NCBI GenBank assembly: GCA_963811885.1
Contig: CAWETB010000012.1
Span: 124,001-188,000 of the forward strand
DNA length: 64,000 nucleotides
Direction: 5' to 3'
Origin: Gaiellasilicea sp963811885
GTDB lineage: Bacteria; Actinomycetota; Thermoleophilia; Gaiellales; Gaiellaceae
In this document: positions 18,511-26,609 of the stretch, piece after piece
How the letters are laid out: each line of letters starts with the position of its first letter
Numbering within the stretch: position 1 is the first letter of the stretch
The notes under the pieces: model-generated
The model's input: only the letters and a program-made list of their open reading frames with translations
The model's database searches: none
What the model was told of the DNA's origin: nothing
Made by a program: the position numbers and the translations under genes

Positions 18511-19996
18511 CTAGGGAGATCGCAGGCGGCGCGGGACGCCGTCGCGGTACTCGACGACGACGCTGACGCCGAGCTCGCGGGCCGCCTCCGGGAGCCGGCG
18601 GGCGGCCGCGAAGGCCGCCGGCGGGGCCGAGGTCGCATAGCCGAGCGGCCGCTCGCGCGGCGCCTGCATCGAGTAGTAGAGGTAGACGCTGCCCGCGTAC
18701 GCGTCGGGCGGGAGCACCGGCACCTCGAGCAGCCTGCCCGGCCGGCGCGTCGGCCACCCGGGCGTAGACGGGATTGTCCTCGTCGGCGACGAGCGGGTCG
18801 TAGAGCGGCACCCACAGGTCGGCCGCGACAGCGAGGCAGGCGATCGCGGCGACGAGCCGCGAGCGAGCTTGTGTTTCTGAAACACAAGCGACCGCCACGG
18901 CGGCGAGTGCGGCGAGGCAGAGGCACGCGATCGGCAGCATCCGCTCGGGCACCCGGGTCGAGTGCAGGGGCGTATTCCGCCAGAGCAAGCCGTATCCGGG
19001 CAGGTTCGAGCCGAGCGCGAGCAGGCCGGGGACGAGCGCGCCGAGCCCGAGCACGAGGGCGAGCCGGCGCCCGGAGGAGATTGTGTTTCTGAAACACAAG
19101 CAGCCGATCCCGGCGACGGCGGCGACCGGGAGGAGCCAGCCGAGGTAGGCGAAGCGCTCGAACTCGCCCGGGTCGCGCGAGACGAAGTCGCCGAGCGTGG
19201 CCGAGTAGCGCTCGACCTCCGAGAAGGGGCGCTCGGCCGCGTCGCGGAGGGTGAGCGCCCAGACGAGGACGCCGGCGCCGACCGCCGCGCCGGCCGAGAT
19301 CGCGCCGAGCCACGGCCTGCGCCGGGCGAGCGCGTAGACGAGCACGAACGGGATCGCGCCGAGGGCGAGGTGGACCTGGCCGGAAAGCGGGATCGAGGCG
19401 AGCGCGGCGGCCGCGAGCCACGTCTTCCGGCGCTCGACGCCGTAGAGCGCGAGCGGGAGCAGCATCGAGATCGGGCCGAGCAGGTGACCCGTCGACTGCG
19501 CGACGCGGTACGGCGCCAGCGCGAACGCGAGCCCGCCGACGAGCGCCGGGCCGAGCCCGAGGCCGAGCGCGCGCAGCCAGAGCGCGGCGAGCCCGCCGGC
19601 GCCGACGTACGTCAGGAGCACGAAGAGGTTCCAGCCAGCGACCGTCCCGAAGAGCGCCTGCAGCGGTCCGTAGACAACCGCGAACGGCCAGCCGGCGAAG
19701 TTCACCCGAGGCTCGACCTCCGGCTGGAAGCTGTACGGATCGAGCCACGGCTCGGCTCCGCGCGCGAGCTGGTGCCCGGGCAGCCAGAGGGCGTACGCCG
19801 TCTGCAGGTGGTCGCCCGGCGTCACCCGTCCCTCGTGGGGCGTGCCGTAGCCGAGGAAACGGTCGGTCTGGAAGACGGCGGGCGAGGTGGCGAGCAGCCC
19901 GGCGCCGAGGTAGAGGGCGGCGGCTAGTCCCGCAACGCCTGCGCGGCTGCGAGCAGCTCGTCGAAGTCGGGCACGTCCGAGTCCTCGTAGCGCCAC
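18511..19996 (-). CDS. Polytopic membrane protein, GT-C/YfhO-like, carrying two palindromic inserts
   Basis: A ~494-residue protein with about ten hydrophobic helices, large first loop (TPGDHLQTAYALWLPGHQLA, then EPWLDPYSFQPE), and a C-terminal soluble part ending in VVVEYRDGVPRRLRSP. This resembles GT-C-type glycosyltransferases and YfhO-like proteins, but no diagnostic motif settles it. One extra base near 18745 breaks the frame; removing it gives 495 codons from GTG 19996. Two copies of a 19-bp palindrome lie in inter-helix loops and are translated as LCFRNT and CVSETQ, in different frames of the element. The start is uncertain because it overlaps the peroxiredoxin gene by 73 bases. Confidence 0.6.
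18867..18889. repeat. Palindromic element, copy 1 (translated)
   Basis: The 19-bp core TTGTGTTTCTGAAACACAA is a perfect palindrome around one central base; here the arms extend to 11 bp with flanking GC. It is only about one third GC in ~70% GC surroundings. On the coding (minus) strand it is read as CVSETQ, between VAVA and ARSRLV, in a loop after a hydrophobic helix. Confidence 0.8.
19081..19099. repeat. Palindromic element, copy 2 (translated)
   Basis: The same 19-bp core, identical base for base, centred 212 bp from copy 1. On the coding strand it is read as LCFRNT, between GIGC and ISSGRR, in a frame one base off relative to copy 1. Both copies keep the surrounding protein in frame. Confidence 0.8.
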
Positions 19997-20355
19997 GATC
20001 CGAGCACCGTACCGTCCTCGCCGACGAGGAACGCGCTCCGTCGCGGCACGTCTTCCATCCAGCGCCACACTCGCGCGGCGCCGTACCGCTTGGCCAGCGC
20101 GCCGTTCCAGTCGGAGATCAGCGGCACGTCGGCGTCGAGCACGTCCTTCCAGGCCCGGTGCGACCAGTGCGAGTCGCGGGAGACGCCGAACACGCGCACG
20201 CCCGCCCGCTCGAACTCCGGCCTCCTGTCACGCAGGAGGCGCAGCTCCTGCGTTCAGGTCGGCGACCAGTCGAAGAGGTAGAAGAGGAAGAGCACCGGGC
20301 CGCCCTCGAGCAGCTCCTCGAGCTCCATCTCCGCGCCGGTGTCGAGCCAGAACAC
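19924..20355 (-). CDS. Selenocysteine-containing AhpC/TSA-type peroxiredoxin
   Basis: From GTG at 20355 the frame encodes a thioredoxin-fold protein: LFLFYLFDWSPT, an in-frame TGA (20256-20254), then TQELRLLRDRRPEF, VFGVSRDSHWSHRAW, PLISDWNGALAKRYG and RSAFLVGEDGTVLGSWRY. In peroxiredoxins the position after SP(V/T) and before T-x-EL holds the peroxidatic Cys, so the TGA fits selenocysteine. The frame is continuous on both sides over 144 codons, unlike the frameshifted genes nearby, and a bacterial SECIS-like hairpin follows. The enzyme would reduce peroxides with a faster Sec nucleophile; no resolving Cys is obvious. It follows the M14 peptidase by 9 nt and overlaps the membrane gene. Confidence 0.8.
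20220..20240 (-). promoter_or_regulatory. Bacterial SECIS-like hairpin downstream of the UGA
   Basis: On the mRNA an 8-bp stem (GCCTCCTG with CAGGAGGC) closes a 5-nt loop CGTGA beginning 22 nt after the UGA. The known bacterial SECIS rule is an apical loop 16-37 nt downstream with a G among the first loop bases; both hold. A competing 9-bp stem (ACGCAGGAG with CTCCTGCGT) directly abuts the UGA. Confidence 0.65.
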
Positions 20356-20364
20356 GCGGCGAAT

Positions 20365-20964
20365 CTACTCCCCGAGCCTCAGGACGGCGTCCGCGTAGCG
20401 CCGTGCGGCCGCGTCCTCGAGCTCGCCGGCCGGCAACTCGACGACGAACGAGATCTCCCCGATTCCGTTCTGCCAGCGCGAGGCGCTTCCGCGCGGCCAC
20501 TTCATCGTGCGGTAGGGAACGCCGGCCAGCTTCGCGTAGCGGCGCGCCACGACGCGGCTCGGCCCCCAGGCACGGACGACCGCCTGCGGCTGGTGGAACC
20601 AGATCGTGATGTCGGGGCGCAGCCGCAGGATCAGCTGCCGTGCGATCCGCGTCTCGGGCTGCGTCGCCGCGACGAAGTCGCGGTTGAGATCGACTCCGCG
20701 CGCGTTCCCGCGGCGGTGGCGCGCGAAGCCGTCCGGGTTCAGCTGGTGCACGATCCAGAGGTCGACGCCCGGCCGCGAGCCCGCGAGGATCCGCGTCACC
20801 TCGGTTCCCTCGCACTCGTTCCCGTGGATGCAGCCGACGACGAGGATCCGCGGCCCCTCGCCTTGCACGTGCTCCACCTCGATCGGCCGGCCCTGCCACG
20901 AGCGTCCGAGCTGCTGCGCCGGCGCGACGAGCAGGGCGGCGGCGATCAGGGCGCGCAGCACCAC
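20365..20964 (-). CDS. Secreted M14-family zinc carboxypeptidase (MpaA-like)
   Basis: A short signal peptide (VLRALIAAALLVAPAQQ) precedes an M14 domain. The zinc ligands are His and Glu of GCIHGNECEG. Substrate residues are in HQLNPDGFARHRRGNARGVD with the Asn-Arg pair in LNRDF, and a Glu base candidate lies in EISFVVELPAG. At ~199 aa it is close to the small murein-peptide amidase MpaA group, so a cell-wall peptide substrate is likely but inferred. No frameshift. A GTG start follows a -10 box by 6 nt; the selenoperoxiredoxin starts 9 nt after its stop, so they form one operon. Confidence 0.8.
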   Translation of the reverse strand: MVLRALIAAALLVAPAQQLGRSWQGRPIEVEHVQGEGPRILVVGCIHGNECEGTEVTRILAGSRPGVDLWIVHQLNPDGFARHRRGNARGVDLNRDFVAATQPETRIARQLILRLRPDITIWFHQPQAVVRAWGPSRVVARRYAKLAGVPYRTMKWPRGSASRWQNGIGEISFVVELPAGELEDAAARRYADAVLRLGE

Positions 20965-20970
20965 CCCTCG

Positions 20971-20976
20971 ATCCTA
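20971..20976 (-). promoter_or_regulatory. -10 box of the M14-peroxiredoxin operon, leaderless
   Basis: TAGGAT on the minus strand ends 6 nt before the GTG at 20964. Its first three bases are also the stop codon of the upstream ybdK-like gene. Confidence 0.5.
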
Positions 20977-22195
20977 GGAAACAGCGTGAGCTAGGCGGCC
21001 GCCGGGAGCGACCTCGGTCGCGTCCGCGATCTCCTCGACGACCTCGACGATGTCGCGGTTCGCGTTGAAGACGCGCAGCTGGCGGTCGGCGCCGTTGCCG
21101 CGCGCGAGGATCTCGCGCGATGCCCTCGAGCTCGCGGTCGGAGCCGAGCTCGCGCGCGTGCGGCTCGAGCTCGCGCAGCGTCCGCCGGACAGCTGCGCGA
21201 CCGGCATCCGGTTCCGGCGCGCCGGTCGCGAGGTCCATCACCGGCGCCTCGAGCCCGTAGCGCGCGGCGAGCCACTTGTTCTCGGTCGTCAGGATCCGGT
21301 GGTACGAGGGGATCTGCTCGCCGCGCGTCGTGCTGCTCGGAGTAGTGCTTCACGAGCGCCTGGCAGTACGCGGCGATCGCGACCGCGTCCTCGACCCGCG
21401 TGACCGCGTCGCAGATCCGGATCTCGACCGTGCCGAGCCGCGGGTGCAGCCGGATGTCCCACCAGATGTGCGTGTAGTCGGCGATGCAGCCGGTCTTCTC
21501 GAGCTGGCCGACGACCTCGGCGTAGTCGGCGTAGTCGCGGAAGCGCGGCGGCGGGCCCGAGCGCGGGAACGCGGCGAAGACCATCTGCCGGCTCGACGCG
21601 AGGCCCGGTCGGCTCGCCGCGCCAGAACGGCGAGCTCGCCGAGAGCGCGAGCAGCGGGCGCGAGCTGCGGCGAGCAGGCCGTTCACGACCTGGATCGCCT
21701 TCTCGGGGTCGTCGACGGCGACGTGGACGTGCATGCCGAAGATCAGCTCGCGCCGCGCGACGTACTGCAGCTGGTCGACGAGGTTGCGGTAGCGGTCGCG
21801 CGCCGTGATCCGCTGGCGCTCGAAGAGGCTGAACGGGTGCGTGCCGGCCGAGCCGACGCGCATGCCCTGCTCGCGCGCGACCTCGCTGACGTAGCCGCGG
21901 AGCTTGCGCAGCTCGCGCTCGACGTCGCCGGCGGTGCGGCAGACCGGCGTCGCGATCTCGAGCACCGACTGCATCAGCTCGGCGTTGATCCGCGGCTCGA
22001 GCTCGTGGCCCGCGATCGCCGCGAGCACGGTGTCGATGTGCTGGACGAGGTCGAACGTCTCGCCGTCGAGGAGCATGTACTCCTCCTCGACGCCGAGCGT
22101 GTACGGGTCGCTCTGGCCGAACTTGTGGTCGAGGACGCTGCCGCCCGCGGCGAAGCCCTTGCCGGTGATCGAGGCGGGATAGATCTGCTTCGTCG
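20974..22195 (-). CDS. ybdK: Carboxylate-amine ligase, GCS2/YbdK family
   Basis: The glutamate-cysteine-ligase-2 fold is clear: TLGVEEEYMLLDGETFDLV, then ELMQSVLEIATPVCRTAGDV, FGMHVHVAVDDPEKAI, WWDIRLHPRLGTVEIRICDA and VFNANRDIVEVVEEIADATE. These hold the ATP- and metal-binding residues (VEEEY, GMHVHV, EIRICD). YbdK-type enzymes ligate glutamate to an amine or cysteine; the true partner is not known. The gene has at least four frameshifts (near 21121, 21330, 21605 and 21660), so the exact ends are uncertain. No stop codon separates it from the ridA-like region upstream in this reading. Confidence 0.78.
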
Positions 22196-22584
22196 ATCGC
22201 GCGAGCACCGCCTCGGCCTCGATCTCGACCAGCCAGCGCGGGTCGAGCAGCGCTCGACGACGACCGCCGTCGTCGCCGGTCGGACGTCGCCGAAGACCTC
22301 GCCGTGCGCGCGCGCGACCTCGCTCGAAGTCGCTCGGCGCGGTGACGTAGATGCGCGTCCGCACGACGTCCTCGGGCCGGCGCCCGCCTCGCCGAGCGCG
22401 CCGCCGACGATCTCGAGGCAGCAGCCGCGCCTGCTCGTAGGCGCCGTCGGGCGGGTCGGCGTCGCCGTCGGCAGATCGGCGCGGTGCCGGAGACGTGCAC
22501 GTGCGCGCCGCGCGACGACCGCGCGCGAGTAGCCCGACCACCGGCTCGTACGGCGAGTGGCCCGGAGATGCGGCGCCGCTCCAC
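22190..22584 (-). CDS. RidA-family protein (reactive intermediate deaminase-like)
   Basis: Despite several frameshifts the order of RidA features is readable: GYSRAVVARGAHVHVSGTAP, then PPDGAYEQARL, RPEDVVRTRIYVT, FGDVRPATTAVVV and LVEIEAEAV. Canonical RidA has the substrate-binding Arg in V(V)RTR and Glu near the end, both present. It likely deaminates reactive enamines or imines. The GTG at 22584 is the start: a GATACT -10 box ends 6 nt upstream. It is divergent from the serine hydrolase gene. Confidence 0.65.
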
Positions 22585-22589
22585 GCGGC

Positions 22590-22596
22590 TAGTATC
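22590..22596. promoter_or_regulatory. Overlapping divergent -10 boxes for ridA and the serine hydrolase
   Basis: TAGTAT (plus, 22590-22595) ends 9 nt before the GTG at 22605, and GATACT (minus, 22596-22591) ends 6 nt before the GTG at 22584. The two boxes overlap by five bases, so only one direction can be served at a time. Confidence 0.45.
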
Positions 22597-22604
22597 GCCG
22601 CCGC

Positions 22605-23420
22605 GTGGAGGCGCTGCGCCAGATCGACGGCGTGGGCCGGCCGCGCCGCGGCCGCCGGCGTCGCGACGCGCGGACGGGGTCGTCGCGGCGCACGGCGACG
22701 CGCGACGCGCGGCTCCGGCTGGGCGTCGGTGACGAAGCCTGTCGCGGCGCTCGCGGCGCTCGTCGCCGCCGAGGAGGGCGACGTCGACCTCGACGAGCCG
22801 GCCGGGCCCGCCGGGCTCGACGGTCCGGCACCTGCTCGCGCACGCGTCCGGGCTCCCGTTCGACGGCGCCGACGCCGATCGCGCCGGCCGGGCGAGCGGC
22901 GGATCTACTCGAACACGGGCTTCGAGGTGCTCGCCGCGCACGTCGCCGCGCGCGCGGAGATGCCGTTCGCCGACTACCTGCGCGCGGCCGTGCTCGAGCC
23001 GCTCGGGCTCGGCGCGAGCTCGCGGCTCGCCGGCGCGCGGGTTCGACGGCACGCTCGACGACCTGCTCGCGCTCGGCGCGGGAGCTGCTCGCGCCGACGC
23101 TCGTCGCGCCGGAGACGCTCGCCGAGGCGACGACGGTCGCAGTTCCCCGGCCTCGACGGCGTCCTGCCCGGCTTCGGCCGCCAGGAGCCGAACGACTGGG
23201 GGCTCGGCTTCGAGCTGCGCGACGGCAAGCCGCCGCACTGGACCGGGTCGCGCAACTCGCCGCGGACGTTCGGGCACTTCGGCGCGCGAGCGGCACGTTC
23301 CTCTGGGTCGATCCGGACGGCGGCTCGCGCCGCGGCGTCACCGACGCGCGAGTTCGGCGAGTGGGCCGCGCGGCGTGGCCCGCGCTCTCGGACGCGGTAC
23401 TGGAGGAAGTCGAGCAGTAG
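22605..23420 (+). CDS. Serine hydrolase, beta-lactamase/class C-like fold
   Basis: Reading across several frameshifts gives SVTKPVAALAAL (the S-x-x-K nucleophile motif), LLAHASGLPFDG, RRIYSNTGFEVLAAHVA (the Y-x-N motif), LEPLGLGASS, and a C-terminal GFGRQEPNDWGLGFELRDGK followed by TFGHFGRSGTFLWVDP. The HFGRSG strand takes the place of the KTG-type third motif. The length, ~270 aa, is short for this family. It may be an esterase or D-aminopeptidase; it need not act on beta-lactams. No signal peptide is seen, so a cytoplasmic role is likely. It converges on the alpha/beta hydrolase gene. Confidence 0.68.
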   Translation: MEALRQIDGVGRPRRGRRRRDARTGSSRRTATRDARLRLGVGDEACRGARGARRRRGGRRRPRRAGRARRARRSGTCSRTRPGSRSTAPTPIAPAGRAADLLEHGLRGARRARRRARGDAVRRLPARGRARAARARRELAARRRAGSTARSTTCSRSARELLAPTLVAPETLAEATTVAVPRPRRRPARLRPPGAERLGARLRAARRQAAALDRVAQLAADVRALRRASGTFLWVDPDGGSRRGVTDARVRRVGRAAWPALSDAVLEEVEQ

Positions 23421-24107
23421 CCGGTTGAGCGCGTCCGGCCGTTCGAGGCTGGGGAGATGGCCGGCGCCGTCGATCGGCTCGAGCCGGGCGTCGGGCAGCT
23501 CGCGCGCGAGCTGCTCCACGAGCGAGAGCATCTCGGGCCGGTCGGCGTCGCCGACGACGAGCAGCGCCGGCACGTCCAGCTCGCGGAAGCGGTCTCCGCC
23601 GACGGCTCCGGCTAGACCGCTCGCACCTCGTCCTCGAAGGGCAGCTGCTGGAAGTACGAACGCACAGTCATCGCCTCCGTCAGCGCGCGCACCTCGGCCG
23701 GGCGCGTCCGGGGCGAGCCACATCCGGGCCGTGCTCGGCGGCTCCGGCGAGGTCTCCCCGCTCGAGGCGCGCCTCCTCCTCTGCGAAGCCGGCCTGAGAG
23801 TCCGCCGACCACGCGGTCGAGCCCAGCCCGGGTGCGACGAGCACGAGCCTGCGGACGAGGTCGGGCCTCGATCCGGTGATCTCCAGCGCGACGCGCCCGC
23901 CGAACGAGCAGCCGACGATCGCTGCAGGCCCGTCGAGCAGGTCGACGGCGAAGGCGACGAAGTCGACGCGGCGGTTCGAGCTCGCGTCAGCCGAACCCGG
24001 GCAGGTCGGGCGCGAGGACGCGGTGGCCGGCTGCCTCGAGAGCATCGATCGCGCCGCCACAGCCGGCGGTCGGCGATACCGGCGTGGAGGAGCAGGACGT
24101 CACTCAT
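23410..24107 (-). CDS. Alpha/beta-fold hydrolase
   Basis: Starts MSDVLLLHAGIADRRLW (the oxyanion-hole strand with HAG). The nucleophile elbow GCSFGGRVALEI follows, then LVLVAPGLG, a cap region, and the acid/base end PALLVVGDADRPEML and IDGAGHLPSLERPDALNRLL, giving a Ser-Asp-His triad. The substrate is unknown. At least four frameshifts interrupt it; the 3' end, which overlaps the convergent serine hydrolase gene, is approximate. The ATG at 24107 overlaps the TGA of the cNMP-binding gene, so the two are coupled. Confidence 0.7.
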
Positions 24108-24470
24108 CGGCGAACAGCGGCCGCAGGAACTCGTCGAAGGCCGCCGGTCGCAGCTCGCGACCATCGCCGGCATGATCGCGCGCACCGACGCCGTCCGCGG
24201 GATGTCCATCGCGAGCGCGACCTCGCCGAACGCGTCGCCCGGCCGCAGCAGCCGCCGCTCGCCCAGGCTCTCCTGGGTCACGGTCAGCAGCCCCGAGAGG
24301 ACGACGTAGAAGCGGTCGCCGGGGTCGCCCTCGTCGACGACCGTCTCTCCCGGCGCGACGTCCTCGCGCTCCATCCGCGCCGCGAGCTTCGGCAGGTGCT
24401 CGCCGGGCAGGCCGGCGAGCAGCCCGACGCGCGCAGCTCGTGACCTGGCAGGGTCGAGGCGCGGGCTCAC
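24100..24470 (-). CDS. Cyclic-nucleotide-binding domain protein, stand-alone
   Basis: About 122 residues that comprise only a CRP-type beta-roll: LAGLPGEHLPKLAARM, then GETVVDEGDPGDRFYVVLSG, LLRPGDAFGEVALAMDIPRT and ASVRAIMPAMV. FGEVAL and PRTAS form the phosphate-binding cassette. There is no DNA-binding helix-turn-helix, so it is not a CRP regulator. It ends in FDEFLRPLFADE. One frameshift near 24155. Start is GTG 24470. Coupled to the hydrolase, it may act as its regulatory subunit; that is inference. Confidence 0.7.
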
Positions 24471-24476
24471 CGGCGA

Positions 24477-24482
24477 TATTGT
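24477..24482 (+). promoter_or_regulatory. -10 box of the Nudix gene, leaderless
   Basis: TATTGT ends 6 nt before the ATG at 24489, inside the 18-nt gap to the divergent cNMP-binding gene. Confidence 0.45.
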
Positions 24483-24488
24483 TGCCAG

Positions 24489-24989
24489 ATGGGACTCCTC
24501 GACGGCTGGCGAGCTGCCCGCGCTGCGCGCGGCGGGCGAGCACCGCGGCGACCACCGCCTGCCCGGCGTGCGGGTCGGCGTACTGGGCGAACTCGGCGCC
24601 GGCCGTGCGGCGCTCGTCGAGCGCGACGGGACGCTCCTCCTCGGCCGCCGGGCGTCGACCCGAGCCGGGCACTGGGACGTCCTCGGCGGGTTCCTCGACG
24701 AGGGCGAGGATCCGGTAGACGCGCTCGCCGCGAGCTGCGCGAGGAGACCGGCCTCGAGGTCGAGCCGGAGCGCTTCCTCGGCGCTGGCTGGACGCTACGG
24801 CGACGGCGAGGGGCGGTCTCGACGCTCAACCTCGTCTGGGCCGCCCGCGTCGTCGGCGGCGAGCCGGCGGCCGGCGGACGACGTCGCGGAGCTGCGCTGG
24901 TTCGCCCCGCAGAGCTGCCCCGCCGGACGCGAGTTCGCGTTCCGTCCACGTTCCGATGCTCTCAGCCTGGCGGCGGCAAGCACGCGTAG
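24489..24989 (+). CDS. Nudix hydrolase with N-terminal zinc ribbon
   Basis: The Nudix box is readable as GGFLDEGEDPVDALRRELRE followed by ETGLEVEP, with all metal-binding glutamates. An N-terminal cysteine cluster (CPRC, then CPACGSAYW) marks a zinc ribbon, as in NudC-like NADH pyrophosphatases and related proteins. STLNLVWAARVVGG and ELRWFAPAELP complete the fold. It hydrolyses a nucleoside-diphosphate-linked compound of unknown identity. Frameshifts near 24520, 24595, 24735 and 24800 break it. Confidence 0.72.
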   Translation: MGLLDGWRAARAARGGRAPRRPPPARRAGRRTGRTRRRPCGARRARRDAPPRPPGVDPSRALGRPRRVPRRGRGSGRRARRELREETGLEVEPERFLGAGWTLRRRRGAVSTLNLVWAARVVGGEPAAGGRRRGAALVRPAELPRRTRVRVPSTFRCSQPGGGKHA

Positions 24990-25770
24990 CGCGCGCGGCT
25001 CGATCCTGAAGCTCGAGCGGTGCCTCGACGACGGGCTCGCCGTCGAACGCGGCCCGCAGCCGGTGGCTCGGCGCGTCGAGCTCGAGCGCGGCGCCGCGCG
25101 CTCCTCCCACGTGTCCGCCGGAAGCCGTGCGGCGACGTAGAGGTGAAGCGGCCCCTCGTCGAGGCGGTCGCGCTCGCCGAGCGAGAGCAGGTCGAGCGGT
25201 AGCGTTGTTCGCGATCAGGATGACGCCGCGCCTCGACCGGCTCGCCGTCGAGCACGAACGCCGGGGCGCCGCGGTCGCGGAGCGGCAGCGCCGAGCGCGC
25301 GGACGCGCGCGAGCGCCTCGCGCCGGCGGCGGTGGCGCTCGCGGCGGTGGACGAGGCGCGGCGTAGATCCCGAGCGAGACGTTGTTCAGGAAGAGCGCGC
25401 TCGTTGGCACGCGCCGACGTCGACGCGCCGCTCGACGCCGCGCGAACGCGTCGAGCGCCGCGAGCGGGTCGTTGCGGTCGAGGCCGACGTCGCGCGCGAA
25501 GTGGTTCCGCGTGCCGAACGGGACGCAGACGAACGGGAGGTCGCGCTCGATCGCGACGTCGGCGACGGCGGCGAGCGAGCCGTCGCCGCCCGCCATCCCG
25601 AGCCCGTCGGCTCGCCGCGCGGGCGAGCTCCTGCGATCGTCCTCGTCCTGCGAGCACGTGCATCTCGATCCCGCGCTCGCGCGCCGCCGCCGCGAGCTCC
25701 TCGGCGACGGAGAGTCCGTCGCCGGAGCGCGGGTTGACGATCAGGAGCCGGGCATCACCGTCACCGGAAC
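24962..25770 (-). CDS. Diacylglycerol kinase-family lipid kinase
   Basis: The catalytic domain motifs are LLIVNPRSGDGLSVAEELAA, the nucleotide-binding MAGGDGSLAAVADVA, and PFGTRNHFARDVGL, followed by LFLNNVSLGIYA and, in the C-terminal domain, LDGEPVEARVILIANN and AAFDGEPVVEAPL. This is the DAGK/YegS/BmrU pattern, phosphorylating a lipid or sphingoid alcohol at the membrane. It is so broken by frameshifts that both ends are approximate. It converges on the Nudix gene. Confidence 0.65.
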
Positions 25771-25812
25771 GTCAGGTCCGCGCCGGCCCGCCAAGATGAG
25801 GCCGTTCGGCCC

Positions 25813-25995
25813 ATGCAGCCCGAGCGGTCCGGTGTCCGATCATCAGTTCACGATGAGCGAACCGGCCTCCACCGGGTCGCCGACGATCTCCGCGAGAGCT
25901 GGGTCGACGACTGGGCGGCGGCCGGCGTGAACGAGCTCGAGTCGTTCCTGTCCAAGCACGCGGCATTCCTCGCGTTCCTCGAGCCGACGAGGTAG
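25813..25995 (+). CDS. Small hypothetical protein
   Basis: A 60-residue open frame, MQPERSGVRSSVHDERTG onward, with an acidic helical half (DDLRESWVDDWAAAGVNEL) ending in FLSKHAAFLAFLEPTR. I do not recognise a family. The frame is complete and its codon third positions are mostly G or C, as in real genes here. It lies between the lipid kinase and the DUF2231 gene in the frameshift-rich zone, so it may be the 3' part of a longer gene. Confidence 0.4.
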   Translation: MQPERSGVRSSVHDERTGLHRVADDLRESWVDDWAAAGVNELESFLSKHAAFLAFLEPTR

Positions 25996-26069
25996 CCCCC
26001 CCGAGCTCCGCGAGCACTCAGCGCTGCGCCGACGCGCGCGCTACGATCGCAGCAAGAACACGCACGTGC

Positions 26070-26595
26070 ATGCGAGACGTGAAGCTCAGCTACCTCGTCC
26101 GCGGCTCACCGGGCCATCCGCTGCACCCGCCGCTGACGGACGCGACGATCGGCATCTACACGTTCGCGACGATCGCGGCGATCGTCGAGCGTTCGGCTGG
26201 ATGCGACAACGACGGCCGCGCACGGCTGGTGGCTCGCGCTCCTCGCCGGGCTCGCGTCACCGTCCTGACGGCGCTCACCGGGCCTCGTGGACTGGCTCGC
26301 GATCGAGCGCGGCACGGAGCTCTGGAAGACGGCGACCGCGCACATGGTCGCGATGGTGACGGCGACCGTCTTCTTCGGGATCGCGGCGCTCACCGGCCAC
26401 GACGATGGCACGCCGGGAACGTCTACGCGGCCCGCTCGTGCTGACGCTCGTCGGGTTCGCGATGCTCACGCTCGGCGGCTGGCTCGGCGGCGCGATCGTG
26501 TTCACGCACGGGATGCGCGTGCTCAAGCTCGTCGACGAGCCGGCGAGCGTGCAGTCGCGCCGGTCCCGATCCGGAGAAGGAAGGCGGAGGCCTGA
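26070..26595 (+). CDS. DUF2231-family membrane protein
   Basis: The start HPLHPPLTDATIGIYTFATI is the hallmark of DUF2231 (conserved HP-HP pair). Four hydrophobic helices follow, including LTALTGLVDWLAI, ATAHMVAMVTATVFFGIAAL and GPLVLTLVGFAMLTLGGWL, then GGAIVFTHGMRV with a conserved His, and a short basic tail. The family is thought to bind haem or iron-sulfur partners; function is not established. Several frameshifts occur (near 26205, 26275 and 26400). It converges on trxA. Confidence 0.68.
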
Positions 26596-26609
26596 CGCCG
26601 AGCCCGCCG

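Noticed and set aside
22605..23420. A beta-lactamase resistance gene
   Set aside because: The S-x-x-K and Y-x-N motifs show only the fold. There is no signal peptide, and the third motif is HFG-like, so an esterase or peptidase is as likely.
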